A stretch of 64,000 nt of DNA from Roseibium album (GCF_001404515.1 NZ_CXWE01000003.1:1-64000), one strand, 5' to 3'. Shown: positions 1-11,215, counted from the stretch's first letter. Made by a program: numbers and translations. Notes: generated by a model from the letters alone, not told the origin.

Positions 1-791
1 CAAGGCCAACGCCGCCTACGCTTCCCTTCCTTCATTACCAAATTGTCAAAGAACCATTCGTCAAACACGAATGTTGCCACTTGGGCCTAACCTAAAGACG
101 CCTAGTCTAGAACCTGTCTCCAGGTTTCTTCGACTGTGATGTCCGGTAAGATCAACAGCGAGAGGCGCCATGCGGCGGCGCTGCCGTCGATGGAGGCGGT
201 TATACGCATGGCCCGAACATGAGTCAACAGGCTTTGTCAAAAAAGATTCACAGAACGAAAACTCTCGTATTTATCGTATGAATTTCAGATACTTATTTCA
301 CAACACGCCCTCCCGCGAAAGGTACTCGGGCACCGCTGCCGGCCAACAAGATTTCGGCGACCGGAAGCGGCCGACCCAACGGGTTCAACACGCTCAGCCT
401 GCACCTGAAACAATGCGTTGCAGCATTCCATATTGGGAAATCGAGACAAGGTCGCACCCGGCACCCTGCGGCAATGAAAGCGTGTACATGCATTGCGGTG
501 CCTGTTTGGCCTGAAAGATGTTCGCCACTCTCCCGTGCCGGCGGGCTCGCAATCATGACACAAAACCCTAAACAGGCCGAACGATCACAGAACCGTCAAA
601 ATCTCGAATTAGGCAATGTCTTTCGGGCATTCGGTGTCGTAAATCCCAATGCATAAACATTTGACGTTTTAGATCAAACACTGCATGAAGCAGGATCTGG
701 CAAGCTGCGACGTCCGGACAGGCTACTGACGGCTTGTATCAGACGGGTTTGATCTTGAAACAGAGCTTTACGAAGGACCGGACAGGTATCT
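1..791. other. Leading region without a supported gene
   Basis: No reading frame here has a convincing start, ribosome binding site or recognisable protein family. The short open frames on both strands lack domain-like composition. The stretch probably holds the end of an upstream intergenic region and the leader of the M23 peptidase gene. A TTGACG hexamer lies at 661-666, but no good -10 box follows at normal spacing, so I do not call a promoter. Confidence 0.5.
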
Positions 792-2768
792 ATGCATTTT
801 GGCCCTTTCCATAGTGCACAGCCCGCCCGCATCGAATTGGGTGACGAGCCACCATTGCGCGGCTATGAAGGCCGCAGCGGTATGTCTGACAAACGCCAGG
901 TATCCCTGCGCTGGCTTGCTGGATCGGTCCTGACCGGCGTGACCTCGCTGGTCCTGATGGGTGGCGCCTTGATGGCGGCCCTCGATGGCCAGTACAGTGT
1001 TGAGGCGGCGGCCTCCACCGATGCCTATCTTGCGGGACTTTCAGCTTCGCCAGGCGGCAGCAGCAAGGGCGACCGTGTTCTCAAGACCGCAGCGGAATAT
1101 TCCAGCAAGAACACGATCGACGTCAATGTCGTCGCCCGGGTCGGCGACAAGGATCATGTCCGGGTGCAACCGCACGTCTTTGTCAGCGCCTCCCTGGCAA
1201 CGCGCAAGGACCCGGAGCTTGCCGATCTGATACCGGCGTTCAACCCGCTGAGCATGTTTTCCGATAATCAGGACGACGCATCTGGTGGCACCCTGATCGA
1301 CACAGCGACCTCGCAGATTGCCGATTCCATATACGGGGCAAAACTGGAAAGCGAAGTCAGCATCAGTCTTGCGCCGTTTCCCGCGTCGAGCCCCAGCATA
1401 GACATGGACGAGACACCCTCGGAAAGCGAGGTTGAGCTGATCGTACGCGAATCTGCGCGAGCGCTTGCGATCAATTCCGTGGAGACCGCGGCCAAAACTC
1501 TTGTTGACCCCGGCCGGTTCGATTTCAATCTGGCGCTTCAGCCCGATCTGGAACGATATGCCGTCCGCATCACACCGGAGAACGTTTCCTTCGTGTCGAA
1601 ACGGGATGAGGAAATCCGGTTTACGGGAATGGAAGAAAACATCGTGCCGATCACCGAGGGTCAGAACCTTGTTGATCTGCTCCTCGACTATGACGCCAAC
1701 GACGTGGAAGCTGGCAACATCGCCTCCTCTTTCGCAAGCCTCTTTGGGATATCCGAACTTGAAGACGGTCAACGGCTGCGCATCGCTTATGCACGATCGC
1801 CCGAGGACCTGGAACGGATGCGTCCGGAACGGGTGTCGCTCTACACCGACACCGAACATCAGGCGACGGTTGCTCGTTCGGACAGCGGCAGATATGTCCG
1901 GGCAGAAGAACCGAGCACGTTTCTTGCCGATGCCTTCGCCGAAGCCGACCGCGTTTCCTATGGCGGTCCGACACCTGCCATCTACGACAGCCTCTACCAG
2001 ACGGCTCTTGAACAGGAGATGCCGGAGGAAATCATTGATGACCTCGTGCGCATGTTCTCGTTTGATGTCGACTTCAATTCACGGGTCCAGCCGGGTGATG
2101 CCCTGGAGCTGTTTTTCACACCCGGCGACGAAGACGCCGCACCCAAGATCCTCTATGCCGCCCTCAATACCGGGAACACCAAACGCGAGTTTTATCGCTA
2201 CAGGACATCTGATGACGGGGTCACTGATTTCTACGACGCGTCCGGACAGAGTGCAAAGAAGTTTCTCGTCCGTAAACCGGTCAACGGCGGCAAATTCCGG
2301 TCCGGTTTCGGCATGCGACGCCACCCCATTCTCAAATACACCAGGATGCACCGCGGCGTCGACTGGTCGGCTTCGCGCGGCACACCGATCATAGCCGCCG
2401 GAAACGGCAGCGTGATAAAAGCAGGTTGGGCCTCCGGCTACGGCCGCCGTGTCGAACTGCGTCACACCAACGGCTATGTAACCACCTACAGTCACATGAC
2501 GAGCTTCGGCAAGGGCATCCGGGAAGGAACGCGTGTCACCCAGGGCCAGATCATCGGCTATGTCGGGTCTACGGGCCTGTCAACAGGACCGCATCTTCAC
2601 TACGAGGTCCTGGTCAATGGCAGATATGTTGACCCCATGCGGATCAAGCTGCCAAAGGGACGGACGCTTGACGGCGAAATGCGGACCAGCTTCGAAACAG
2701 AGCGCTACCGCGTAGACACTCTCCTGGAACGGGCACGCAAGCCGTCCCGTGTAGCAGCGGTCAACTGA
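792..2768 (+). CDS. M23 family metallopeptidase, membrane anchored
   Basis: Predicted zinc peptidoglycan endopeptidase acting at the cell envelope. A hydrophobic segment at about residues 46-67 gives an N-terminal anchor or uncleaved signal. The C-terminal LytM/M23 domain (about residues 490-615) shows the zinc-ligand motifs HRGVD and GPHLHYE, plus the typical TTYSHM segment. The middle 350 residues are a poorly conserved extracytoplasmic region. The 792 start is kept because the ELGDEPPL stretch before the membrane segment looks conserved in related alphaproteobacterial proteins (recalled, not searched). ATG at 882 is the alternative. The gene converges on clpB across a shared hairpin. Confidence 0.88.
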   Translation: MHFGPFHSAQPARIELGDEPPLRGYEGRSGMSDKRQVSLRWLAGSVLTGVTSLVLMGGALMAALDGQYSVEAAASTDAYLAGLSASPGGSSKGDRVLKTAAEYSSKNTIDVNVVARVGDKDHVRVQPHVFVSASLATRKDPELADLIPAFNPLSMFSDNQDDASGGTLIDTATSQIADSIYGAKLESEVSISLAPFPASSPSIDMDETPSESEVELIVRESARALAINSVETAAKTLVDPGRFDFNLALQPDLERYAVRITPENVSFVSKRDEEIRFTGMEENIVPITEGQNLVDLLLDYDANDVEAGNIASSFASLFGISELEDGQRLRIAYARSPEDLERMRPERVSLYTDTEHQATVARSDSGRYVRAEEPSTFLADAFAEADRVSYGGPTPAIYDSLYQTALEQEMPEEIIDDLVRMFSFDVDFNSRVQPGDALELFFTPGDEDAAPKILYAALNTGNTKREFYRYRTSDDGVTDFYDASGQSAKKFLVRKPVNGGKFRSGFGMRRHPILKYTRMHRGVDWSASRGTPIIAAGNGSVIKAGWASGYGRRVELRHTNGYVTTYSHMTSFGKGIREGTRVTQGQIIGYVGSTGLSTGPHLHYEVLVNGRYVDPMRIKLPKGRTLDGEMRTSFETERYRVDTLLERARKPSRVAAVN

Positions 2769-2803
2769 GACGCAGTCGACAAACTCTCAATACGGCGACA
2801 GAA

Positions 2804-2832
2804 AACCCGCGGGACAAGAAGTCCCGCGGGTT
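2804..2832. terminator. Bidirectional hairpin terminator between the M23 gene and clpB
   Basis: A perfect 12-bp inverted repeat (2804-2815 with 2821-2832) and a 5-nt loop lie between two convergent genes. There is no long T-run, but position and stem strength suggest it ends transcripts from both sides. Confidence 0.7.
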
Positions 2833-2862
2833 CTGATTTCCGAGCACGACGAAATGCGTCTC

Positions 2863-5460
2863 TTAGGCTGCTGCGCTTTCCGAGCCGGCAACCTGAAATA
2901 CGAGCCGGTCGGCTCCGGCGGAGACATCGACTGTCTGCCCGTCCAGAATGTCGCCGGCCAGCAGTTTCTCCGCAAGCGGATCCTGGACATCCTTCTGGAT
3001 GACCCGCTTCAGGGGCCGAGCGCCATAGGCAGGATCATAACCTTTCTGGGCTAACCAGCCGAGCGCGCCGTCATCCAGGTTCAGCGTGATTTTCCGGTCC
3101 ACCAGAAGCTTTCGCAACCGCGCAAGCTGGATCTTGACGATCGCCCCCATCTGCGAACGCTGCAGACGGTGGAACAGGACAATTTCGTCCAGACGGTTCA
3201 GGAACTCAGGTCGGAAATGTCCACGGACTGCCGACATGACATCATCCCTGACAGCATCACTGTCCTGACCTTCGGGCTGGCTGACCAGAAATTCGGAACC
3301 AAGATTGGACGTCATGATGATCAGCGTGTTGCGAAAATCCACGGTGCGACCCTGACCATCGGTCAGTCGGCCATCGTCGAGGACCTGCAACAGCACGTTG
3401 AAGACATCTCCATGCGCCTTTTCGATCTCGTCGAAAAGAACCACCTGATAGGGCCGCCGGCGGACGGCTTCCGTCAGGGCGCCCCCTTCCTCGTAGCCGA
3501 CATATCCGGGAGGAGCACCGATCAGCCGGGCAACGGAATGCTTTTCCATGTATTCCGACATATCGATCCGTACCATGGCGCTGTCGTCATCAAACAGGAA
3601 GCTCGCCAGTGCCTTCGTCAGCTCTGTCTTGCCCACACCGGTCGGGCCGAGGAACATGAAGGAACCGATCGGCCGGTTTGGATCCTGAAGACCCGCACGC
3701 GCCCGGCGCACCGCCGTTGAAACCGCGTGAATGGCTTCCGACTGACCGACCACGCGATCCGCAAGGACATCCTCCATGCGCAGCAGCTTTTCACGCTCGC
3801 CTTCCAGCATCTTGTCGACCGGAATGCCGGTCCACTTCGATACGACATGGGCAATATGCGCGGGTGAAACGGCCTCGTCCACCATCGAATCCTTGTCCTC
3901 GGAGGCTTCCGCGTCTGACAGCTTGCGCTCCAGGTCCGGTACAACGCCATAGGCCAGTTCACCCGCCTTTGCCAGATCCCCCTGGCGCTGAGCGATTTCC
4001 AGATCGGTCCGAGCCTGCTCGAGTTGCTCCTTGATCTTCTGTTCAAGATTGAGCTTTTCCTTTTCGCCGAGCCAGCGGTTCGTCAGGGCCTGCGACTGCT
4101 CTTCCAGATTGGTGAGTTCCTGCTCGAGCCTTTCAAGCCGGTCGCGCGATGCCTCGTCACTTTCCACCTTCAACGCTTCACGCTCTATCTTCAGCTGAAT
4201 GATCCTGCGATCCAGTTCGTCCAGCTCTTCCGGTTTGGAATCGACCTGCATACGCAAGCGGCTTGCCGCCTCGTCGACAAGATCGATCGCCTTGTCAGGA
4301 AGAAACCGGTCGGTGATGTAGCGGTTGGAAAGGTTCGCCGCCGAGACTATCGCAGAGTCGGTAATGCGCACACCGTGGTGGAGCTCGTATTTTTCCTTGA
4401 TACCACGCAGGATCGACACCGTGTCCTCAACGGTCGGCTCCGAAACGAAAACCGGCTGGAAACGACGCGCCAGCGCGGCATCCTTTTCCACGTGCTTGCG
4501 GTATTCATCCAGCGTCGTTGCACCGACGCAATGAAGTTCTCCGCGCGCAAGGGCGGGTTTCAGAAGGTTGGACGCATCCATCGCACCGTCCGCCTTGCCT
4601 GCGCCGACCAGCGTATGCATTTCATCGATGAACAGGATGATGCCGCCTGCAGCCGCTTCGACTTCCGAAAGAACTGCCTTCAGGCGTTCCTCGAATTCGC
4701 CGCGATATTTGGCACCGGCAATCAACGAACCCATGTCCAGCGCAAGCAACTGCTTGTCCTGCAAGGATTCGGGAACATCACCATTGACGATCCTCAGCGC
4801 CAGGCCTTCGGCAATCGCGGTCTTGCCGACCCCTGGCTCGCCGATCAGAACCGGATTGTTCTTGGTTCTGCGGGACAGCACCTGGATGGTTCGCCGGATT
4901 TCCTCGTCACGGCCGATAACCGGGTCGAGTTTGCCGTCACGGGCGACCTCTGTCAGGTCCCGGGCATATTTTTTCAAGGCTTCATACTGGTTTTCTGCAG
5001 TCGCGCTGTCGGCTGTCCGGCCCTGGCGCAACTGGCTGATCGCATCGTTTAACCCGTTCGGCGTAATGCCGTGCCGCTTCAGAAGCTTGCCGGCTTCACT
5101 GCCACTATCCATGGCAAGGGCCAGCAACAGGCGCTCGACGGTCACAAAACTGTCTCCGGCCTTTTCAGCGATCTTCTCGGCCTGTTCAAACAGGCGTGCC
5201 GTTCCCTGGGCCATATAGAGCTGGCCGGAACCACCCGAAACCTTGGGCATTTTGTCGAGAACGCCTTCCAGATCCCCCTTCAGGGCCTTGGCCTGGCCGC
5301 CAGCTCGTTCGATCAGTCCGGTAGCCATGCCTTCCTGATCGTCCAGAAGAACCTTCAGAACATGTTCAGGCGCAAATTGCTGATGGCCCCGCCCAAGAGC
5401 AAATGTCTGGGCGGATTGAATGAATCCCCGGGCACGTTCAGTGTATTTTTCAAAGTTCAT
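2863..5460 (-). CDS. clpB: ATP-dependent chaperone ClpB
   Basis: Hexameric AAA+ disaggregase that works with DnaK to rescue aggregated proteins. At 865 residues it has the usual full length. It contains the Clp N-terminal repeats (about 1-145), NBD1 with Walker A GEPGVGKT near residue 205 and a Walker B ending FIDEMH, the coiled-coil middle domain (about 410-525), and NBD2 with GPTGVGKT near residue 605 and [10 protein letters not shown]. The start is well placed behind a strong GGAGGT ribosome binding site. A CTATATA box (5564-5570 on the minus strand) may be the -10 of a heat-shock promoter, but I could not find a matching CTTG -35 element. Confidence 0.97.
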   Translation of the reverse strand: MNFEKYTERARGFIQSAQTFALGRGHQQFAPEHVLKVLLDDQEGMATGLIERAGGQAKALKGDLEGVLDKMPKVSGGSGQLYMAQGTARLFEQAEKIAEKAGDSFVTVERLLLALAMDSGSEAGKLLKRHGITPNGLNDAISQLRQGRTADSATAENQYEALKKYARDLTEVARDGKLDPVIGRDEEIRRTIQVLSRRTKNNPVLIGEPGVGKTAIAEGLALRIVNGDVPESLQDKQLLALDMGSLIAGAKYRGEFEERLKAVLSEVEAAAGGIILFIDEMHTLVGAGKADGAMDASNLLKPALARGELHCVGATTLDEYRKHVEKDAALARRFQPVFVSEPTVEDTVSILRGIKEKYELHHGVRITDSAIVSAANLSNRYITDRFLPDKAIDLVDEAASRLRMQVDSKPEELDELDRRIIQLKIEREALKVESDEASRDRLERLEQELTNLEEQSQALTNRWLGEKEKLNLEQKIKEQLEQARTDLEIAQRQGDLAKAGELAYGVVPDLERKLSDAEASEDKDSMVDEAVSPAHIAHVVSKWTGIPVDKMLEGEREKLLRMEDVLADRVVGQSEAIHAVSTAVRRARAGLQDPNRPIGSFMFLGPTGVGKTELTKALASFLFDDDSAMVRIDMSEYMEKHSVARLIGAPPGYVGYEEGGALTEAVRRRPYQVVLFDEIEKAHGDVFNVLLQVLDDGRLTDGQGRTVDFRNTLIIMTSNLGSEFLVSQPEGQDSDAVRDDVMSAVRGHFRPEFLNRLDEIVLFHRLQRSQMGAIVKIQLARLRKLLVDRKITLNLDDGALGWLAQKGYDPAYGARPLKRVIQKDVQDPLAEKLLAGDILDGQTVDVSAGADRLVFQVAGSESAAA

Positions 5461-5618
5461 TATCTACCTCCTACCCGTTCGCACCACCCGAAGCGTGGGG
5501 AACGTTGTTGGATACGGACCCCTTGGAGGGCATCCGTACAGCCTCATCGAGCACTGCCCCCTTTATATAGTGTTGCATTTTCATCACAAAACCCCCTTTG
5601 GGTCGAAATTCGCACAAC

Positions 5619-5649
5619 AAAAAACGGCGCCCGTTGGGACGCCGTTTTT
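5619..5649 (-). terminator. Rho-independent terminator after the DUF4167 gene
   Basis: A ten-base-pair stem (5620-5629 with 5640-5649) has a GC core and A/T flanks, giving a run of six T after the stem when read on the minus strand. It lies 25 bp beyond the DUF4167 stop and upstream of the clpB promoter region. Confidence 0.8.
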
Positions 5650-5674
5650 CACCGAAAAACCATATTCGAAGCGG

Positions 5675-6400
5675 TTATTCGGATGTCGCTGTCGCTTCTG
5701 CGGGAGCTTCTTCAGCGGTTTTGGCCCGCCGTGTCCGCGTCGTGCGCCGGCGTGGTTTCGTCTGCTCGTCCTCTGCAGTCGCTGCAGGCGTTTCTGCAGT
5801 TTCCGCAGTTGCTTCGGGAGCCGCTTCCGCACTTGCTTCGGTCGCCGCACGCCGCGGTGTCCGCGCTCTGGGCGTCCGTGTCCGACGGCGCGGCTTGTCT
5901 TCACCACCGGTGTCGTCGGCCTCTGCGTTCTGTCCGGCGCCGTTGACCTGGCCTTCCTGGTCGATCACCGGCATGTCCTCAATGAAAGGCTGCGGGCTGT
6001 TTGCGTCAACCACATCCCCATCGGGGGTCGCGCGCTGTTCCTGCGCTGGCCGCTCTGAGCCATTGACGGGAGGTGACGCAGCACCGTTCGCGGCAGCCGG
6101 TTCGCCTCCCTCTTCAGCCTCATTGCGTGCATGTTGCTGAGTAGCAGGCTGTTGTTGCGGCTGTGCGGCAGCGACTATGCGGAGATAGTGTTCCGCATGC
6201 TGGTTGTAGCTCTCGAACATCACCCGGTCGCCTGAGGCTTGCGCGTCTCTGGCTAGCTGCTGATACTTTTCCGCAACATGCATCGCCGTGCCGCGGATTT
6301 TCACATCAGGACCGTTTGATTCGTAAGTCCGGGTTAGCGGGTTAGGTCCTTTGCGGCCCCGACCTCGCATACGCTTATTGCTTTGATTTCCTGGTCTCAT
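5675..6400 (-). CDS. DUF4167 domain-containing protein
   Basis: Conserved alphaproteobacterial protein of unknown function. The N-terminal 80 residues carry the DUF4167 signature: a basic start (KRMRGRGRKGPNPLTR), then TYESNGPDVKIRG and a helical AEKYQQLARDAQASGD / NQHAEHYLR segment. The remaining 160 residues are low complexity, rich in Ala, Glu, Thr and Pro with a basic Arg/Lys C-terminus, suggesting a disordered nucleic-acid-binding tail. The start at 6400 is preferred over the longer frame at 6496 because the family begins with MRPGNQ-like sequence. The family is typically found next to prmC, as here. It is sometimes annotated as RNA-associated, which the sequence cannot confirm. Confidence 0.85.
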   Translation of the reverse strand: MRPGNQSNKRMRGRGRKGPNPLTRTYESNGPDVKIRGTAMHVAEKYQQLARDAQASGDRVMFESYNQHAEHYLRIVAAAQPQQQPATQQHARNEAEEGGEPAAANGAASPPVNGSERPAQEQRATPDGDVVDANSPQPFIEDMPVIDQEGQVNGAGQNAEADDTGGEDKPRRRTRTPRARTPRRAATEASAEAAPEATAETAETPAATAEDEQTKPRRRTTRTRRAKTAEEAPAEATATSE

Positions 6401-6763
6401 CCTGCCGTTTTCTCTTGCGGAACGGCGGCCAGACAACTGCTGACCCAACATCGGAATTTTCTCAAACCGATACGAAATACCTACCGAAACCAACAATGCT
6501 GGTTAGCGGCTGTCTTTGAAAACACACGCAAAGCATAAAAGGCCGACGGCCCGCGCTTTCGTCTTTCTCTTCGACAGTCCGAAACACCGGAAAGCCCGAT
6601 TTGCAGCTGGCTCCATCGCGCTGAAAGTGCGCCTGTCACCATTCTGCCGGATGCGTATGCCCCGCTGAACGCTGATAACATCTCCGGTCTCGGCGAGTCG
6701 CAACCTAACCGTTTCCGTCGGGATTTCCAAGTGCTTTTTCGTGAATGGATCAAAACGGACAAA
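6401..6763. other. Intergenic stretch between prmC and the DUF4167 gene
   Basis: About 360 bp separate the prmC stop from the DUF4167 start. The minus-strand open frames here begin with TTG or overlap prmC, have no ribosome binding site and match no family I recognise. The stretch probably holds the DUF4167 promoter and leader; I see no clear terminator for prmC. Confidence 0.4.
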
Positions 6764-7618
6764 TTATGCCCTGCGGGCCAGCACAACACGATCGTTTCCG
6801 GAAAGATCCTTAATGATTTCAATTGCTCCAAAGCCATGATGACGCAGCTGTTTTTCCACATCAGCAGCTTGATCAAACCCTATTTCAAAGGCGATTCCGG
6901 TGCCTTGTTTCATGAGCTTCGCCGCATCCGTAATAATACAGACATAGGCCTCAAGTCCGCTATTGCCGCCGTCGAGAGCAAGAAGCGGATCGAAGTGAAT
7001 CACTTCCGGGTCAAGAGTCGAAAGAACGTCCGTTTGGATATAGGGCGGGTTGCTGATGATCCAATCCGGTCCGTCAGAACAACATGTGTCAATGGAAGAC
7101 AGAAAATCGGCGCAGACCGCCTGGAACCGTGTGTCGACGTCATGCAATCGTGCATTCCCCGCGGCACATGCCAGCGCGTCTTCAGACAAGTCGAATGCAA
7201 TTGCCTGGCACAATGGCAGTTCTGCCAGAAGAGTGACAGCAATCGCACCGGACCCGGTGCCGATGTCCCAGATCACGATGGGCCTGTCCGACATCGTCCG
7301 GTGTAGAACCGCATCGATCAGAACCTCTGTGTCCGGTCTCGGTTCAAGCGCAGCCGAATTTAAAAGAAAACGCCTGCCATAGAATTCCCGTTCACCGAGA
7401 ATGCGGCCAACCGGCATGCCCGCAAGGCGCAGTTTCGCCTTTTGACCGATTTCAGCAACGGTTGAGGCCGCGATTTCCCTACGTTCATCGAGAATCAGGT
7501 CAGAAATACTCAAGTCCAGCAATGTACTGACAAGTATCCTGGCATCCAGGTCGGCGGCCGGCAAACCCGCCGCACGAAACCGGTCCCGCACCTGTCTGTA
7601 GAGCTGGCCCAACTGCAT
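6764..7618 (-). CDS. prmC: Peptide chain release factor N5-glutamine methyltransferase
   Basis: Transfers a methyl group from S-adenosylmethionine to the glutamine of the GGQ motif of release factors, raising termination efficiency. The N-terminal helical domain (about 1-80) is followed by a Rossmann methyltransferase fold with the SAM motif DIGTGSGAIAV (about 118-128) and the catalytic NPPY at residues 190-193. Length 284 is typical. It starts two bases after the prfA stop, so the pair is almost certainly one transcript, and its substrate PrfA is encoded just upstream. Confidence 0.95.
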   Translation of the reverse strand: MQLGQLYRQVRDRFRAAGLPAADLDARILVSTLLDLSISDLILDERREIAASTVAEIGQKAKLRLAGMPVGRILGEREFYGRRFLLNSAALEPRPDTEVLIDAVLHRTMSDRPIVIWDIGTGSGAIAVTLLAELPLCQAIAFDLSEDALACAAGNARLHDVDTRFQAVCADFLSSIDTCCSDGPDWIISNPPYIQTDVLSTLDPEVIHFDPLLALDGGNSGLEAYVCIITDAAKLMKQGTGIAFEIGFDQAADVEKQLRHHGFGAIEIIKDLSGNDRVVLARRA

Positions 7619-7620
7619 GA

Positions 7621-8694
7621 TCAGGCATCTTCGGATGCGAGCAGATTGGCCTGATGATCCACGATCAGGGCTTCAATGACCTCTCCGAGCCCTTCGCCGG
7701 CAATGATCTGCTCGAGTTTATAGAGTGTCAGCCCGATCCGGTGATCTGTTACGCGGCCTTGAGGAAAATTATAGGTGCGAATTCGTTCGGACCGGTCGCC
7801 TGACCCGACCTGCAGACGGCGCGCTTCCGTTCGCTCGCTCGCAGCCCGTTCGCGTTCTTCGTCATAAATGCGTGCGCGCAAGAGCTGCAGCGCCCTTGCC
7901 TTGTTCTTGTGCTGAGATCTCTCGTCCTGCACCGCAACCACAATCCCTGTCGGCAGGTGGGTGATCCGGACGGCGGAATCGGTCGTGTTAACGTGCTGGC
8001 CACCAGCTCCCGACGCACGGAAAGTATCAATACGCAGATCGCTTTCCTGAACATCGACATCGACGTCCTCAGCCTGCGGCAGAACCGCAACCGTCGCAGC
8101 AGACGTATGAATCCGGCCACCTGATTCGGTCGCCGGCACCCTTTGAACCCTGTGCACCCCGGATTCGAACTTCAATCGAGCAAAAACGTTTTCACCTGAA
8201 ACCGATGCGATCACCTCTTTGTATCCGCCGACTTCTCCCTCGCTTGCCGAAAGCACTTCCACTTTCCAGCCCTGCAGTTCGGCAAAACGCTGATACATGC
8301 GAAACAGGTCACCGGCGAAAAGAGCTGCTTCGTCGCCGCCTGTTCCCGCACGGACTTCTAGGATCGCATCGTTGGCATCGGCTTCATCCTTCGGCAGGAG
8401 ACCGATACGTACTTCCTGCGAAAGATGCTCCACACTGCCGTTCAATTCGTCGCGTTCCATCTCCGCGAGTTCGCGCATTTCTGCATCGATGTCGGGATCG
8501 GACAGCAGGGCTTCTGCGCCGGCCAGATCCTCCTCCGCCTTGATGAGAGCCCGGATTCTTGTGACCAGCGGTTCCAGCCCAGCATATTCACGGGAAAGTT
8601 TCACATAGGCGGCAGCATCGGGTCCGGTCGACATCAGATGTTCGATTTCGGCGAACCGATCCAGCAGATTATCAAGTTTGTGACGCGCCAGCAT
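7621..8694 (-). CDS. prfA: Peptide chain release factor 1
   Basis: Class I release factor recognising UAA and UAG. The codon-recognition tripeptide of the RF1 type (PAT, residues 187-189) and the GGQ peptidyl-tRNA hydrolysis motif (231-233, within GAGGQHVN) are intact. The 357-residue length from ATG 8694 matches the family. An upstream in-frame start at 8727 would add eleven residues without family support. First gene of the prfA-prmC pair. Confidence 0.96.
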   Translation of the reverse strand: MLARHKLDNLLDRFAEIEHLMSTGPDAAAYVKLSREYAGLEPLVTRIRALIKAEEDLAGAEALLSDPDIDAEMRELAEMERDELNGSVEHLSQEVRIGLLPKDEADANDAILEVRAGTGGDEAALFAGDLFRMYQRFAELQGWKVEVLSASEGEVGGYKEVIASVSGENVFARLKFESGVHRVQRVPATESGGRIHTSAATVAVLPQAEDVDVDVQESDLRIDTFRASGAGGQHVNTTDSAVRITHLPTGIVVAVQDERSQHKNKARALQLLRARIYDEERERAASERTEARRLQVGSGDRSERIRTYNFPQGRVTDHRIGLTLYKLEQIIAGEGLGEVIEALIVDHQANLLASEDA

Positions 8695-8947
8695 GAGCGC
8701 ATTTACTCCTTGGTTCGGTCCGGGCAACTAATATTACCCGAACCAAGTGCAGATTTCGAAAATGAGCGACGCTCGAGAAAGCAATTCCCATTTTGTGTAT
8801 TCACCACACCAGTTCAGCCGCCTCCGGACCGGCCGGTTTCGGTCCGACTTTCCAGTTCCTTGAAGTGCGGGCCAGACGGCGTCTTGCCCCAAATCGTGGC
8901 GTTCTTGTTAAGGGCGCGGTTTCATCGATGTGACGCATCCGCCGGTG

Positions 8948-11215
8948 CTAAAGGGCAACGTCGGTTTCGGAAGCAAATCTCCTCAAGACATCGCGAATAT
9001 TGCTATCATCGTGTCCAGGTTCAAGTCTTGGAAGAAGCCTTGCCGAAAGACGCCCGACATCAAGCGTTCGAAGCATGGCCTTTACGGGGCCAAGCGAGGC
9101 AGGCGACATCGACAGGTCCCTGTATCCAAGCCCCACAAGAGCCATTGCCTCCAGTGGCCGCCCCGCCAGTTCGCCACACAGCGTTACGGGAACATGAGAC
9201 TTGTTTGCCGCGTCAACAATTGATTTCAAGGCTCTGAGGAAGGCGACATTCAACGTATCGAAGCGCTCGGCCACCCTTGTGTTGCCGCGATCAACAGCGC
9301 AAAGAAACTGAAACAGGTCGTTCGAGCCGACAGATACAAAATCTACGTAAGTCATCAATTCGTCGAGCTGAAACAACAAGGACGGCACTTCAATCATCAC
9401 GCCCAGCTTGATATGTTCAGGGGTCGCGTGCCCGTGCCTGCGAAGATGCTTGACCTCCTTGTCGACCAGCGCCTTTGCTTTCAGAAATTCATCGACCTCC
9501 ACGACCATCGGAAACATGAACTTCAATTCGCGGCCGGCAGCGGCATGCAGGAGTGCACGGATTTGCGTTCTTAGCAGGCCCGGCCTGTCGAGCCCGAGTC
9601 GCAGTGCTCTCCAGCCCATGGCCGGATTTTCTTCCTGGATCGAACGCAGATAAGGCAGGACCTTGTCACCGCCGATGTCAAGCGACCGGAAGGTCACCGG
9701 CTTTCCATCGGCAACATCCAGCACCTGAGTGTACTGAGCCTGCTGTTCGCGCATCCGTGGGAAGGAGGAAGCGACCATGAATTGCAGTTCAGTGCGGAAC
9801 AGGCCTACTCCGGCTGCACCAGATTCGGCAAGGTGAGGCAGATCGATCAAAAGACCGGCATTCATCTGCAGGGAAAATTCCACACCGTCCTTCGTCACCG
9901 ATGGTTTGCCACGCAACCGCCTGTATTGGGCCTGACGTCTCGCCCTGAACCTGACTTTCTCGGCATAGGCATTTTCAAGGTCAGCGGCGGGACGAAGATG
10001 AACTTCCCCCGTGTCCCCGTCGACAATGATCGCGTCGCCGCCATCTGCCATGCTCACGATGTCTTCAACCAGACCCACAGTCGGAATGCCGAGGGCGCGG
10101 GCAACGATGGTCACGTGGCTTGTCGGCCCTCCTTCTTCCAGGACCAGGCCGCGAATCCTGTCGCGGCCGTAGTCAAGGAGCTCCGCAGCGCCCATGTTTC
10201 GTCCGACAATGATCGCGTCTTGCGGTAACTCGCCCAGGCCCGGTCCGTGCTCACGGCCCATCAACTCTCTGATCAGCCGGTGCGCAAGATCGTCGAGATC
10301 ATGCAGACGCTCTCGCAGGTATGGATCCGTCTGGCGGAGCATGCGGGCCCGTGTGTCGCTTTGAACCTTTTCGACAGCGGCTTCCGCGGTAAGGCCGTTT
10401 TTGATCGCGTCTTCGATCTTGCGGATCCAGCCACGGTCATAGGCAAACATGCGATAGGCTTCCAGAACCTCTCGATGTTCCCCGGATGCCGCGATCTCGC
10501 CACTTGCCAGAAGGTCGTCGATCGACAGCCGAAGCCTGTTGATGGCGCCTTCAAGGCGGCCTGTCTCCTGATCGGTATCTTCTGCGATCAGGTTTGTGAC
10601 GACGACACGCGGTTCATGCAGCACGACATGGCCCAGGCCGACACCTTCCGACAGACCGGCGCCGGTCGCGGTGATCGGCCTCGACAGGTCAAGCCCGGTC
10701 GCCTCCTGCGCGATTGCTTCCAGTTCTCCGGCGGCAACCATTTCGGCAATCACCATTGCCGTTGTCTGCAGCGCCTCGACTTCGTCTTCCAGATAAGTCC
10801 GGTGGGACTGGTTTTGTACAACGAGCACGCCCAGAGTCCGGCCGGCGCGCAGAATGGGTACCCCGAGAAATGAATTATAGGCTTCTTCACCTGTTTCCGG
10901 CAGATAGGCGAAACCGGGATGGGCGCTGGCATTGGGAAGATTCAGCGGTCGCGCCTCAGCCGCAATCAGGCCCACGAGGCCCTGGCCGACACGCAACGAT
11001 GCATTATGAACCGCTTCCCGGTTCAAGCCTTCGGTCGCATAGAGTTCGAGAACGCCATCCGCGCGCAGAATATAGACCGAACACACCTCGGCAACGACAT
11101 TCGATGCAATCAGCACGACGATCTTGTCGAGTCGCTCCTGCGCCGTAATCGGTTCCGCCATGACTTCGCGGAGCCTGCGGAGCAATAGGCGCGGTCCGGC
11201 TAGGTTGCTGCGCAT
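8948..11215 (-). CDS. ptsP: Phosphoenolpyruvate-protein phosphotransferase PtsP (enzyme I-Ntr)
   Basis: First phosphoryl carrier of the nitrogen-related PTS, a regulatory relay using PEP to phosphorylate NPr and then EIIA-Ntr. An N-terminal GAF domain (about 15-165) precedes the enzyme I region. The active-site histidine lies in GGPTSHVTIVARALGIPTV, and the PEP-binding TIM barrel includes GVGLFRTE, DIGGDK and the C-terminal LCGELAG. The 755-residue form from ATG 11215 is preferred over a TTG start at 11245. It lies downstream of lysC in the same direction, a common alphaproteobacterial order. Confidence 0.95.
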   Translation of the reverse strand: MRSNLAGPRLLLRRLREVMAEPITAQERLDKIVVLIASNVVAEVCSVYILRADGVLELYATEGLNREAVHNASLRVGQGLVGLIAAEARPLNLPNASAHPGFAYLPETGEEAYNSFLGVPILRAGRTLGVLVVQNQSHRTYLEDEVEALQTTAMVIAEMVAAGELEAIAQEATGLDLSRPITATGAGLSEGVGLGHVVLHEPRVVVTNLIAEDTDQETGRLEGAINRLRLSIDDLLASGEIAASGEHREVLEAYRMFAYDRGWIRKIEDAIKNGLTAEAAVEKVQSDTRARMLRQTDPYLRERLHDLDDLAHRLIRELMGREHGPGLGELPQDAIIVGRNMGAAELLDYGRDRIRGLVLEEGGPTSHVTIVARALGIPTVGLVEDIVSMADGGDAIIVDGDTGEVHLRPAADLENAYAEKVRFRARRQAQYRRLRGKPSVTKDGVEFSLQMNAGLLIDLPHLAESGAAGVGLFRTELQFMVASSFPRMREQQAQYTQVLDVADGKPVTFRSLDIGGDKVLPYLRSIQEENPAMGWRALRLGLDRPGLLRTQIRALLHAAAGRELKFMFPMVVEVDEFLKAKALVDKEVKHLRRHGHATPEHIKLGVMIEVPSLLFQLDELMTYVDFVSVGSNDLFQFLCAVDRGNTRVAERFDTLNVAFLRALKSIVDAANKSHVPVTLCGELAGRPLEAMALVGLGYRDLSMSPASLGPVKAMLRTLDVGRLSARLLPRLEPGHDDSNIRDVLRRFASETDVAL

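Noticed and set aside
170..563. Open frames on both strands in the first 600 bp
   Set aside because: No ribosome binding site, no recognisable family and unusual Arg/Cys-rich composition; they look like chance frames in GC-rich DNA.
1041..1859. Long minus-strand frame inside the M23 peptidase gene
   Set aside because: It is the antisense shadow of a clear peptidase gene and has no family features.
5520..5610. Heat-shock (RpoH) promoter before clpB
   Set aside because: A CTATATA box is present, but no CTTG-type -35 element is found at suitable spacing, so it is not called as a feature.
6481..6876. Minus-strand frame between prmC and the DUF4167 gene
   Set aside because: It overlaps the end of prmC, has no ribosome binding site, and its composition is not protein-like.
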